Positions 1-7,466 of a DNA stretch of 13,255 nt are shown here, piece by piece; positions within the stretch are counted from its first letter, which is position 1, and each line of letters starts with the position of its first letter. The notes beneath the pieces were generated by a model. It searched no databases, had not been told where the DNA came from, and was given only the letters and a program-made list of their open reading frames with translations. The DNA is from Mucidula mucida (taxonomy: Eukaryota; Basidiomycota; Agaricomycetes; Agaricales; Physalacriaceae): contig JADNYV010000898.1 of the NCBI GenBank assembly GCA_015501055.1, positions 1 to 13,255 on the forward strand, given 5' to 3'. A program made the translations under genes and the position numbers.

Positions 1-1
1 A

Positions 2-760
2 GAGGAATGGACAGTCTCTTGGACGGAGTTCAAGGAAGACTTGAAGGAGCGATTTGTGGATTCCAACCTCGCGCGAGACGCGCAAGACCAGATCGAGCGG
101 TTGCGCCAGGGGCAAGACACCGCTCAAGATTTTTTCCAGAAGTTCGAGGTCCTGCTCACTCAGGCAGGATATTCGAAGGATGACACATTTGTCGTGCGAC
201 TTCTCAGACCAATGTCAACGAGAAGATCATCGACCAGATCTACGGCAGCCGAGACGGGTTGCCAAAGAAGTACAAGGATTGGAAGGCACAGATCATTCAG
301 ATCGATCAGCTGTGGAGAAGGCGGGCGGCGAGCAAGAGGTCCGGCATGCAGTCCGGCCCCAAGCTCCGCAGGCGGCTACATCGAGAGCCAACCCTACGAA
401 TCCACCCCCGACGCCAATCACACGACGAGATGCCACCGGCGTTACCTATGGAGGAGCCGGCAGGCCGATGGACATCGACAACGCACGTCGAAGAGGACTT
501 TGCTTCAGCTGTGGCGAACACGGCCATGTCAGCAGGTTCTGTCCAAGAAGGGTCGACCCCAGACGATTCGGGGTCTATGGACCGAAATGAATGACGAGGA
601 GAAGAAGAAGCTGGCCGAAGAGTTGGGTTTTGCGAAGCTCCCGCAGTAGACGCAGTCCTGCCGGAGCAGTCATCAAGGAAGGGTCGTCAGATGCAGAATC
701 TATTTACAGTACGGGTACTGAAACACTAAAATATCATCGACGACTTTACCACCAAAACCT
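2..760 (+). pseudogene. gag: Gag (capsid and zinc-knuckle nucleocapsid), N-terminally truncated and frameshifted
   Basis: Gag forms the particle shell of the retrotransposon and its nucleocapsid part binds the RNA. Reading starts in frame 2 (EEWTVSWTEFKEDLKERF), a helical capsid segment typical of the retrotransposon gag family. It moves to frame 1 near 210 (NVNEKIIDQIYG), to frame 3 near 313, back to frame 2 near 587 (MNDEEKKKLAEELGF) and then drifts through an acidic linker (SSDAESIYSTGTETL, frame 3) to about 760. The nucleocapsid zinc knuckle is intact at 501-542: CFSCGEHGHVSRFC, that is C-X2-C-X4-H-X4-C, followed by basic residues. Each frame change is a shift of minus one. The gag N terminus is outside the window. 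The gag/pol boundary cannot be fixed because of the lesions. Confidence 0.88.
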
Positions 761-1537
761 GCGAAAGAAAGATTTGAGCCAAATACGCCCGAGTGGATCG
801 CACAACGGCTAAGAGAGGATGACGTGTCGAGAGCAGTGGGAATTTTGAGAGCATGGATGCCGGAGCGGAGAGAGAGAGAAGCGACGGAGGAGAAGGTGAT
901 GGCGATCAGAGCGTTGACGAAGGAAGCTGCGGTGGAAGTTGTGACGGAGTTGAAAAAGTCGAGGAAGTACATCCGGGGAACAAAGGGGCAGGACATGAAA
1001 CTCCGAGTAACCATAGAGAGCGTACACACAGGCTCTGAATGGGAAACGAGTGCCCTTCTTGACAGTGGAGCAACGGGTTCTTGTGTCAATAAAGAATTCG
1101 TCGAGAAGAACGGACTCCCGATCAAGGAGTTACCGGTCAAGCTCCCTGTCTACAATGCGGATGGAACCCTAAACGAGGGAGGAGCAATCGAAGGTTTTGT
1201 GGAGGTCCGGATGAAGATCGGAGATCACGCCGAAAAGATTGAGTTGGCCGTCACCAATCTCGGCAAAACAAGTATCTTTTTGGGGCTAGATTGGCTACGA
1301 TATCACAACCCCACGATCAACTGGACGGAATCCACATTGACTTTTGATCGATGCCCAGACCGTGCGGCTATCTACCCGAGTACGACTCGCCGGAAGATGA
1401 AGGAGAAGATGTAGAAGAGAAGTTGGAAGAGGGAGAGCGTTTGTTCTGGATGGACTGGGACAACTATCGCAAAAGCGGTGAAAAGCTGAGATCACAACAG
1501 CCTTCATCCGCTGCTGCACCTTACATTGAGGAATTTC
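761..1537 (+). pseudogene. pol: Retropepsin-like aspartic protease segment of Pol, with linker
   Basis: This part would release the mature proteins from the polyprotein. Frame 2 is open from about 770 to 1414. An upstream helical segment (EPNTPEWIAQRLREDD, then the lysine/glutamate-rich stretch around 860-960) leads into the protease fold. The catalytic DSGA box is at 1061-1072 within ALLDSGATGSCVNKEFV. The hydrophobic second half with IFLGLDWLRYHNPTINW lies at about 1270-1325, as in Ty3/gypsy proteases. A minus-one shift near 1363 moves the reading to frame 1, which carries an acidic linker (EYDSPEDEGEDVEEKLEEGE) and continues to about 1537. The protease domain itself is uninterrupted and keeps its catalytic Asp. 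There is no credible separate start codon, so I read it as an internal part of Pol. Confidence 0.88.
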
Positions 1538-2400
1538 CGATGTATTCAGCAAGGCGGACTTTGACAAGTTACCGGAGCGAAGACCCTGGGATCACGCGAT
1601 AGAACTTACGCCTGGTTCCAAACCGGTTGACTGCAAGGTCTATCCCCTTAGTCCATCCGAGCAGAAGGCATTAGACGAGTTCTGGAGGAAAACATACGCA
1701 CGGGACGCATACGGCCATCAATCTCACCCATGGCGTCACCATTCTTCTTTGTCAAGAAGAAGGACGGAAGCCTTCGGCCAGTGCAGGATTATCGGAAGTT
1801 GAACGACATGACAATCAAGAACCGATACCCCTTGCCGTTGATTCAGGAGCTTATGACAAGTTGAAGGGAGCAAAGGTTTTCACAAAGATGGATGTCCGAT
1901 GGGGTTACAATAACATCCGGATCAAAGAAGGTGATGAGTGGAAAGCGGCGTTTAGAACAAACCGAGGCCTGTTCGAGCCTCAGTCATGTTCTTCGGACTT
2001 ACAAACTCGCCGGCAACGTTCCAATCGTTCATGAATCACATTCTGAAGGAGTTGATTGACGACGGACATGTTATCGTTTACTTGACGATATACTTATCTT
2101 TACGAACACTCTCGAGAGCATAGACAGATTGTACGAAGGTATTAGAAATATTACGAGTAAATAAGTTGTATTTAAAACCCGAGAAATGTAGTTTTGAGGC
2201 ACATACTGTAGACTACTTAGGAGTTATTGTTGGAGGAGGAGAAGTGAAGATGGATCCGGCAAAAGTGGCCGTAGTGAAGGAATGGAAGGAGCCGACAAGA
2301 AGAAGGAAGTACAGTCATTCCTGGGCTTCTGCAACTTCTACCGACGTTTCATCCGGGGATTTGCGGGAGTAGCGAAGCCATTGACATCGCTAACCGGGAA
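1538..2400 (+). pseudogene. pol: Reverse transcriptase domain of Pol, multiply frameshifted
   Basis: This is the RNA-dependent DNA polymerase of the element. Recognisable blocks, each in a different frame, are: the entry segment ending in PWDHAIELTPGSKPV (about 1581-1630), the [11 protein letters not shown] block (about 1775-1808), [20 protein letters not shown] with the first catalytic Asp (about 1879-1938), [17 protein letters not shown] (about 1986-2036), the catalytic YLDD site at 2079-2089, the thumb-region block [18 protein letters not shown] (about 2169-2222) and [17 protein letters not shown] (about 2318-2368). Frame shifts of minus one occur near 1538, 1681, 1854, 1979, 2084, 2115, 2138 and 2298. 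The one at 2084 falls inside YLDD. As read, no active enzyme can be made. Confidence 0.92.
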
Positions 2401-2987
2401 GGGCGAATGGGTTTGGGAGAGGAGCAGCATGAGGCGTTTGAGGAGTTGAAACGGAGGATGACGGAAGAACCCGTTCTGATCGTACCACGCGACAACGGCA
2501 AGTTTTGAGTCGAGGCAGATTCCTCGAACTATGCCAACGGGGCTGTTCTATCCCAGTTCGTCGAAGGCAAATGGAGACCAGTGGCTTTCCGATCTCGCGC
2601 GTTAAATGAAGTTGAACGCAACTACGAGATCTACGACAAAGAAATGATGGCCATCATGGACTCAATTGATGACTGGAGGCAGTATCTTTAGGAGCAACGG
2701 AGACGGTGGAGGTTTTTACCGATCATCAAAACCTTCAGTACTTCCGGAAGCCGCAGAAGTTGAACCGGAGGCAGGCGAGATGGGTCACGGAGTTGGCGGA
2801 GTATGACATACAGATGATTCACAAGCCGGGCAAGACGATGGGGAAAGCTGATGCCTTGTCAAGGATGACAGGCCTTGAGAAGGGGGAAAAAGATAACGAA
2901 AACGTTGTTTTGCTAAACCGGAGTTTTTTATATCACAAATTCAATTTTCTTTACATACAGTAGATACACCGGAGGACAATTACTTAA
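2401..2987 (+). pseudogene. pol: RNase H domain of Pol and tether to integrase, with a stop and frameshifts
   Basis: This domain would degrade the RNA strand of the RNA/DNA hybrid. The block VEADSSNYANGAVLSQFVEG (about 2509-2568) contains the first catalytic Asp and is typical of Ty3/gypsy RNase H. It is followed by the RALNEVERNYEIYDKEM block with the second acidic site (about 2599-2650), then TDHQNLQYF (about 2715-2745) and KADALSRM (about 2848-2872). A TGA at 2506-2508 lies just before the first block, where homologues have a sense codon (Arg or similar). Minus-one shifts occur near 2416, 2688 (creating a TAG at 2689-2691) and 2916. The tail from 2918 reads in frame 2 through TVDTPEDNYLT until near 2990. 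Confidence 0.88.
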
Positions 2988-4562
2988 CAAAATCAAACAA
3001 AGAAAAGGAAACAAGACAGATACGTACAAAAAGCATTAGAAAACAAAGAAAAAGGATGGGAAGAGAAGGAAAATGGACTTATTATATGGAAAGATCGTAT
3101 TTACATACCGAAGGACAAGGAATTGCGGGGAAAAGTTATTGGAATGCATCATGATGCACAGCTTGCAGGGCATCCGGGACGGTACAAGACTCTCGAGTTG
3201 ATCACACGCACCTATTGGTGGCCAGGAATTAGCCGAGACGTCCGCGAATACGTGGAAGGGTGTCAAAAATGCCAAGTTACAAAGTCACATCGCACAAAAC
3301 CGGCTGCACCCCTCCATCCTATAGACGTACCAAGCGAACCATGGGAGAAGGTTGGGACGGACATGATCGGCGAGTTGCCGGAGTCGGGAGGATACAATGC
3401 GATCAGCACGTTTGTGGACCATTTCACAAAGCGGTTACGCATTATACCAACACACACCACCCTGACGTCAGAAGGCATGGCTCGTATTTACCGCGATCGA
3501 ATCTTCCCCATACATGGATTGCCGCGACAGATGATACACGATCGAGGTCCGCAATACCACTCGCGTTTCATGAAGGAGTTATACCGGCTGTTGGGCATTG
3601 AAGGGAACTTCACGACGGCGTACCATCCACAGGCAAATGGGCAAACAGAACGGTTGAACCAAGAGATAGAACATTTCTTACGGTTATTCGTCAATTACCA
3701 TCAGAACGACTGGCATGAATGGTTACCCTCTGCCGAATTCGTTTACAACGATCGGGTACACTCAGCAACCAAGGTTACTCCGTTCTTTGCAGACATGGGC
3801 AGACACCCCTACAAAGGCACCGCTCCGAAAACGGCATCGAGAAACGAGACTGCGCAGGAGTTTGCCGACGGCATGAGGAAAACATGGGACGAAGTAGGGT
3901 CGGCATTGAAGATGGCAAAAGAGGACATGAAACGGTTTTATGACAGGAAGCGGACAGACGCAGTAGAGTACAAGGAGGGCGACAAAGTATGGCTGGAAGG
4001 GACGAATCTCAGCACGGACCGACCAATGAAGAAGCTTGATGACAAACGTTTCGGGCCGTTCAAAGTGATCAAGAAAGTCGGGACGAGCTCTTACAAGCTC
4101 CAGATTCCTCACACGTGGAAAAGCATCCATCCCGTGTTCAATGAGGCTCTGCTGACGCCTTACCACGAGCCGCAATTCCCGACGCAACCCCGAGACACGC
4201 GTCCACCACCTGTGCTGGAAGGAGCCGAACCGGAATGGGAGGTCGAGAAAGTGGTGAATTCCCGGAAGTACCGCGGGGGTTTTCAATACAAGGTTCACTG
4301 GAAGGGTTATGGCACACACGAGCAGACATGGGAACCGGCATGCAATCTCAAAAATGCCGACGAAGCCATCAGTGATTTCCACCAACAATATCCGAACAAG
4401 CCAAAGCCACCCGCGCTTGCTCGCATTGAAGTCCCCATGTCGCAATTTCCATCACATCTTTTCCGACCCATGCCACCGCCCGATACCGAACCCCTCGACG
4501 TCACGCTACCCTCTGCAGCCCTCATGGAGCGACTCTGGCGCAGAATGGAACTTGCGCCTTAA
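2988..4562 (+). CDS. pol: Integrase with C-terminal chromodomain (3' part of Pol, intact frame)
   Basis: The integrase inserts the element's DNA into the host genome. This frame is open from 2988 to the TAA at 4560-4562. It is a polyprotein segment, so it has no start codon of its own, and the first few codons up to about 3015 may be out of frame with the real protein. Seen in order: an HHCC zinc-binding region (His pair at about 3150 and 3171, C-X2-C at about 3261-3272), and the catalytic core with Asp at 3360-3362, Asp at 3540-3542 and Glu at 3648-3650, the last two separated by 35 residues as in D,D35E integrases. A GPF/Y-like module follows (RFGPFKVIKKVGTSSYKL, about 4050-4100), then a chromodomain (about 4233-4390; EWEVEKVVNS..VHWKGYGTHEQTWEP) that in chromoviruses targets integration to marked chromatin. 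A proline-rich tail ends the protein. All key residues are present, in contrast to the broken upstream domains. Confidence 0.95.
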   Translation, partial: QNQTKKRKQDRYVQKALENKEKGWEEKENGLIIWKDRIYIPKDKELRGKVIGMHHDAQLAGHPGRYKTLELITRTYWWPGISRDVREYVEGCQKCQVTKSHRTKPAAPLHPIDVPSEPWEKVGTDMIGELPESGGYNAISTFVDHFTKRLRIIPTHTTLTSEGMARIYRDRIFPIHGLPRQMIHDRGPQYHSRFMKELYRLLGIEGNFTTAYHPQANGQTERLNQEIEHFLRLFVNYHQNDWHEWLPSAEFVYNDRVHSATKVTPFFADMGRHPYKGTAPKTASRNETAQEFADGMRKTWDEVGSALKMAKEDMKRFYDRKRTDAVEYKEGDKVWLEGTNLSTDRPMKKLDDKRFGPFKVIKKVGTSSYKLQIPHTWKSIHPVFNEALLTPYHEPQFPTQPRDTRPPPVLEGAEPEWEVEKVVNSRKYRGGFQYKVHWKGYGTHEQTWEPACNLKNADEAISDFHQQYPNKPKPPALARIEVPMSQFPSHLFRPMPPPDTEPLDVTLPSAALMERLWRRMELAP

Positions 4563-4570
4563 GGAGGGGG
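4561..4570 (+). other. Polypurine tract (plus-strand primer site)
   Basis: AAGGAGGGGG lies four bases before the 3' LTR and overlaps the integrase stop codon. This is the expected place for the RNase H-resistant primer of plus-strand DNA synthesis. The call rests on position and composition. Confidence 0.8.
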
Positions 4571-4573
4571 TGA

Positions 4574-5102
4574 TGTTATGAATCGCCATATTTTCACATT
4601 TTCACATCTTATCATATCTTATCGGGACCCTTGTCTTATCAACCAACGGACCGTTTCATCATCTGTTTCGTTACCGATCATACCCCTTTTCATTACCAAA
4701 GCCGTACTCATGTCGGACACACGCCCAACACATGGATGACATCATACATGCCGATACCTCATGGACTCCCTATTGTATACACACCGCCGACACTCGTAGC
4801 ACACATGGTCGTTTCAGTATTATTACTTACATGCAGTCACCACTCGTATTTAATGGTTTCACGGACTAGTAGCATACAACACTGGGTCAAGGGCGTGGAG
4901 CATCCCTAGTGGAAACATGTATGGACAAGGAGTCCCAAACACAGACTTACTAGTATATAAGCAGTAGTGTAGTATCATTGTACTTTAGTTCCGATCTCGT
5001 TTATACACCTGGCCTAGCCTAGTCTTACGAACGCGAACGCTTTCTTCCTTAGTTCTTGCTGTGGTACCTGGTTGAGTCTCGTGGCTTAGTCAGTCGCTAA
5101 CA
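4574..5102 (+). repeat. 3' long terminal repeat, 529 bp
   Basis: The segment starts TGTTATGAATC right after the polypurine tract and ends GCTAACA. The first and last five bases form a perfect inverted repeat (TGTTA/TAACA) with the canonical TG..CA ends. It has no coding frame of note and contains a TATA box about two thirds along. Near its start are two adjacent TTTTCACA copies (4591-4606) followed by two TCTTATC copies (4607-4623). The 5' partner is outside the window, so the ends are inferred from structure, not from comparing two LTRs. Confidence 0.85.
4954..4960 (+). promoter_or_regulatory. TATA box of the LTR promoter
   Basis: TATATAA lies within the LTR, 142 bases before its end, so the U3/R boundary would fall shortly downstream. 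It is the only strong TATA box I see in the LTR. In this 3' copy it could drive transcription outward, towards the gene at 5379. Confidence 0.5.
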
Positions 5103-5329
5103 ACCATCATGATTCAGTCACTTTCTCTCCAACTACAATCGCACCGCCGCTGATCCAATCGGCCTAGACGTAGTTGGGCGTCCTCTCATCTTTCGCTACT
5201 CGGACGTGTGCGTAAAATGTATATGAAAGGACTCGTGACACTTTTCGTGTTGTAATTTTGCCACGGTCTTTGATTGATGTTCGCACCCTGCAATACCTTC
5301 TTCTGCTTTACCCCACCTTTGATGTCCCA

Positions 5330-5335
5330 TATATA
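5330..5335 (+). promoter_or_regulatory. Putative TATA box of the 5379-7147 gene
   Basis: TATATA (in CCATATATACCCC) lies 44 bases before the ATG at 5379, a plausible distance for a fungal core promoter with a short 5' UTR. It sits in the 276 bases between the LTR and the ATG, where I see no other element. This rests on motif and spacing only. Confidence 0.4.
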
Positions 5336-5378
5336 CCCCCCGCAATCTGTAGACCAGGAATAGTGTTGAGCTAGCGCT

Positions 5379-7147
5379 ATGGATCTGGACCGCAACACAC
5401 TCCTTCCGTCGGAGTTGATTGGGGGAGAAATATCTCAACTTGTATCTGTGGCATTCTTTTCGTTACTTCGTGCGTTTTGTTTCTGCACCCTCAGAGTCTG
5501 GCTGAGTTGTTTTTCAGTCTATGAGGTACTCATGGTGTTGACTGCAAACATTGAATCCGCTGATGTTTTCGCTCAGTGGCTCATAACGTTGGCCAATGAG
5601 GTGAGGCGTAACTCCGCATTCTCCGATCTACCTAATCCGGCTGCCTTAGGTTGAGTACTTCTGAAGTGGAAAATGGACTCTTACGCGATGTCTGTTTCTT
5701 CTGGTGCGCCTCGACATGTCCTACCTTTCCCGCCATTCAATCAATATGCCCTGTCTATGACAGAACCGGTACTTTGTCCTATTTATTGGTGTGTAAGGCA
5801 TCTTGACAACGCGTTGTATTTACAATCTCACAGCCTGTACAGCATCGATATCATATGCAAGTTCATAATGCGTTCTATCTGTCTTCCATCCGCATCTAAC
5901 ATCTCCGGACGAATGTTCACCAGCTGTAACACTGCAATCCCCCAGCCAATCTGTGGGTAACCATCATCTTCGCGTTATGCTGTCGGCTAACAAACGTGCC
6001 ATCTCATCGCAGTTGTGAGAGTCTGCTTTTACACTCTTCCAATATGCATCTCACGCGACCGGGGACTAGTTGTCGGCCTATCGTTCCCTTCCTTTTCATC
6101 TCAAACTCGATCGCCATATCCATCATCCAAGGTACGGTTCATGTAGTGATCCCGACTGAGCTCAATCTCGTCTTTAACCACAGCCATTCTCGTCATACGC
6201 GTGTGGCATCTCTTTTCCAATAACCGCAAGATCCAAATCATGATCATCACCATGTTCGGGACGTCTGTCGTTTTGGCTATGGGGTTTACCATCGACTCGG
6301 CAGTGCGCATTCGGTTTCAGAGTACAGGTGTTGTGCTGGACAAGCTGAGGATACTGGGATGTCGTGCTGATAGGCCGCATAAGTTTTGGAGGATATATCT
6401 TCCTTCGCTGTGCTTGCATGTGGGTGTTGTTCTCATGTTCCCAAGTAGAAGTGATTGACGACCAATGTTTCATGTGTAGACTGTTCTGTATGCTTTGACG
6501 GCTGTCCAAGCTCTCCGAGCTCTCCGAAATCGACGTACGTTTAAGCATGCGCCGATATTGAAACGACTTCTTCGGGAGTAGGTCGACTTTTCGAGGTCAG
6601 GCCACATGGTGACTGACGCCTCTCTTAGTGGCGGTTTCTTCTACTTCGTGGTCTTTGGTTCGTGATTTCCCGCGTTTGCGGCAGATCTTCTGAGCATAGC
6701 GCTTAGTTTCGGTCGGCGTTTCCACTGTCGGATCATTTATGAAGGACTGTGCCCAGGTAATGAACGCTCACTATGCCAGGACTCATATTGATGTTGTTCA
6801 GCTCAACGTTGTTGTTGCGTATTCAAAGTAAGTAATCATATTTGTCGGGCAGCCACGGACTGAACGTTTCCGTTCCCAGCTATCTCGTCGCCATCAACTC
6901 TACTGCCGTAGCACGCGTAATGCTCAGTATACATTCCCTAGCAGCGTGCCTTGGCTCAGACACTGCGTGGCTCCTGAATAACGTCGAGCTGAGCCGTGTC
7001 GGGTGGCGTCAAGGCCGCACTGAGGGAGAGCTCATTGTCGAGCGTTGGTGCGATGATGTTGAGGAGATAGAGCTTCGCAGGAGAAGTACTATTGAGCTGC
7101 TGCAAACGAGCACGGTGGGCGTTTATAATGGCGCTTGGCTCGACTAG
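5379..7147 (+). CDS. Seven-transmembrane protein of the fungal DUF6533 family, about 14 small exons, one in-frame TGA
   Basis: The family is a basidiomycete integral membrane protein of unknown function. Exons solved by frame, GT..AG and family motifs: 5379-5469, 5518-5525, 5577-5600, 5650-5703, 5764-5792, then an ambiguous part up to 6131, then 6184-6419, 6480-6577, 6629-6657, 6707-6756, 6802-6827 and 6880-7147 (TAG stop). Solved introns are 45-60 nt. Spliced, it reads ISQLVSVAFFSLLLYEWLIT (helix 1), then NEVEYF-TGA-SGKWTLTRC, CLFLLNRYFVLFIGV (2), PFLFISNSIAISIIQAILVI (3), QIMIITMFGTSVVLAMGFTI (4), IYLPSLCLHTVLYALTAVQA (5), GGFFYFVVFVSVGVSTVGSF (6), AYSNYLVAINSTAVARVML (7), and a soluble tail SIHSLAACLGSDTAWLLNN.. 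rich in Glu/Arg. The length is about 345 residues, usual for the family as I know it. The part 5793-6131 allows several joins (donor 5793 with acceptor 5833 or 5842; likely introns 5861-5923 and 5957-6012 or 5957-6069; 6132-6183 is solid). The TGA at 5662-5664 replaces an expected Trp, so the copy may be a pseudogene. Confidence 0.75.
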
Positions 7148-7466
7148 TATTTTGAGGCGTCGGTTTGGGACTTGTACAAAGCTTGGTCGATTTATATGTA
7201 TGTTTCAAGTTTATGCCACTGTCGGTATGAGAGGACTCTTCGAAACGAGTACACTACAAGATTGATATCGTCTTTGTATCTTTTTCCAGAGCAGTGCTAG
7301 AAGTTTTCAGTCTGTGCAAGTAAATATTGTAGGGGCGTACCGATACATTTCTTGAACTCTCTACTCTCTGAGAACTGAGCCTGAGTGAGAGATGGCGTAC
7401 TGAACTGCGTCTCGATTCCATTGTAATATGTATCACTACTTGTAATCCGTATCACTACTTTACATT
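7148..7466. other. Intergenic gap between convergent genes, with a short tandem motif
   Basis: I see no gene here. It is the shared 3' flank of the seven-helix gene (+) and the kinase-like gene (-). At its right side GTATCACTACT occurs at 7430-7440 and 7449-7459, 19 bases apart, with a shorter GTATCATTAG copy at 7471-7480. The area is AT-rich and probably carries both polyadenylation regions, but I find no perfect AATAAA. Confidence 0.5.

Larger units (their letters stand above)
1..5102 (+). mobile_element. Ty3/gypsy LTR retrotransposon (chromovirus), 5' end missing
   Basis: The domain order is gag with CCHC knuckle, aspartic protease, reverse transcriptase, RNase H, integrase, chromodomain, polypurine tract and LTR. 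Integrase downstream of RNase H defines Ty3/gypsy (Metaviridae), and the C-terminal chromodomain defines the chromovirus branch. The element runs left to right and enters the window inside gag, so its 5' LTR, primer-binding site and left target duplication are not visible. Gag through RNase H (1 to about 3015) is broken by many one-base frameshifts and a stop at 2506-2508, so this copy cannot make a full polyprotein as read. The integrase frame and 3' LTR are intact. If the element is complete outside the window, the five bases after the LTR (ACCAT, 5103-5107) should recur just before its 5' LTR. Confidence 0.93.

Noticed and set aside
3762..4445. A 227-codon minus-strand ORF
   Set aside because: It is antisense to the integrase-chromodomain frame, whose motifs are unambiguous.
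5379..5654. A 91-codon single-exon ORF starting at the same ATG
   Set aside because: Its first part is the real exon 1, but the rest reads through three introns; splicing gives a much better match to a membrane-protein family.
5673..5960. A 95-codon ATG-started ORF
   Set aside because: It overlaps exons of the seven-helix gene mostly in another frame and crosses its introns; only the IDIIC stretch near 5844-5858 is used.
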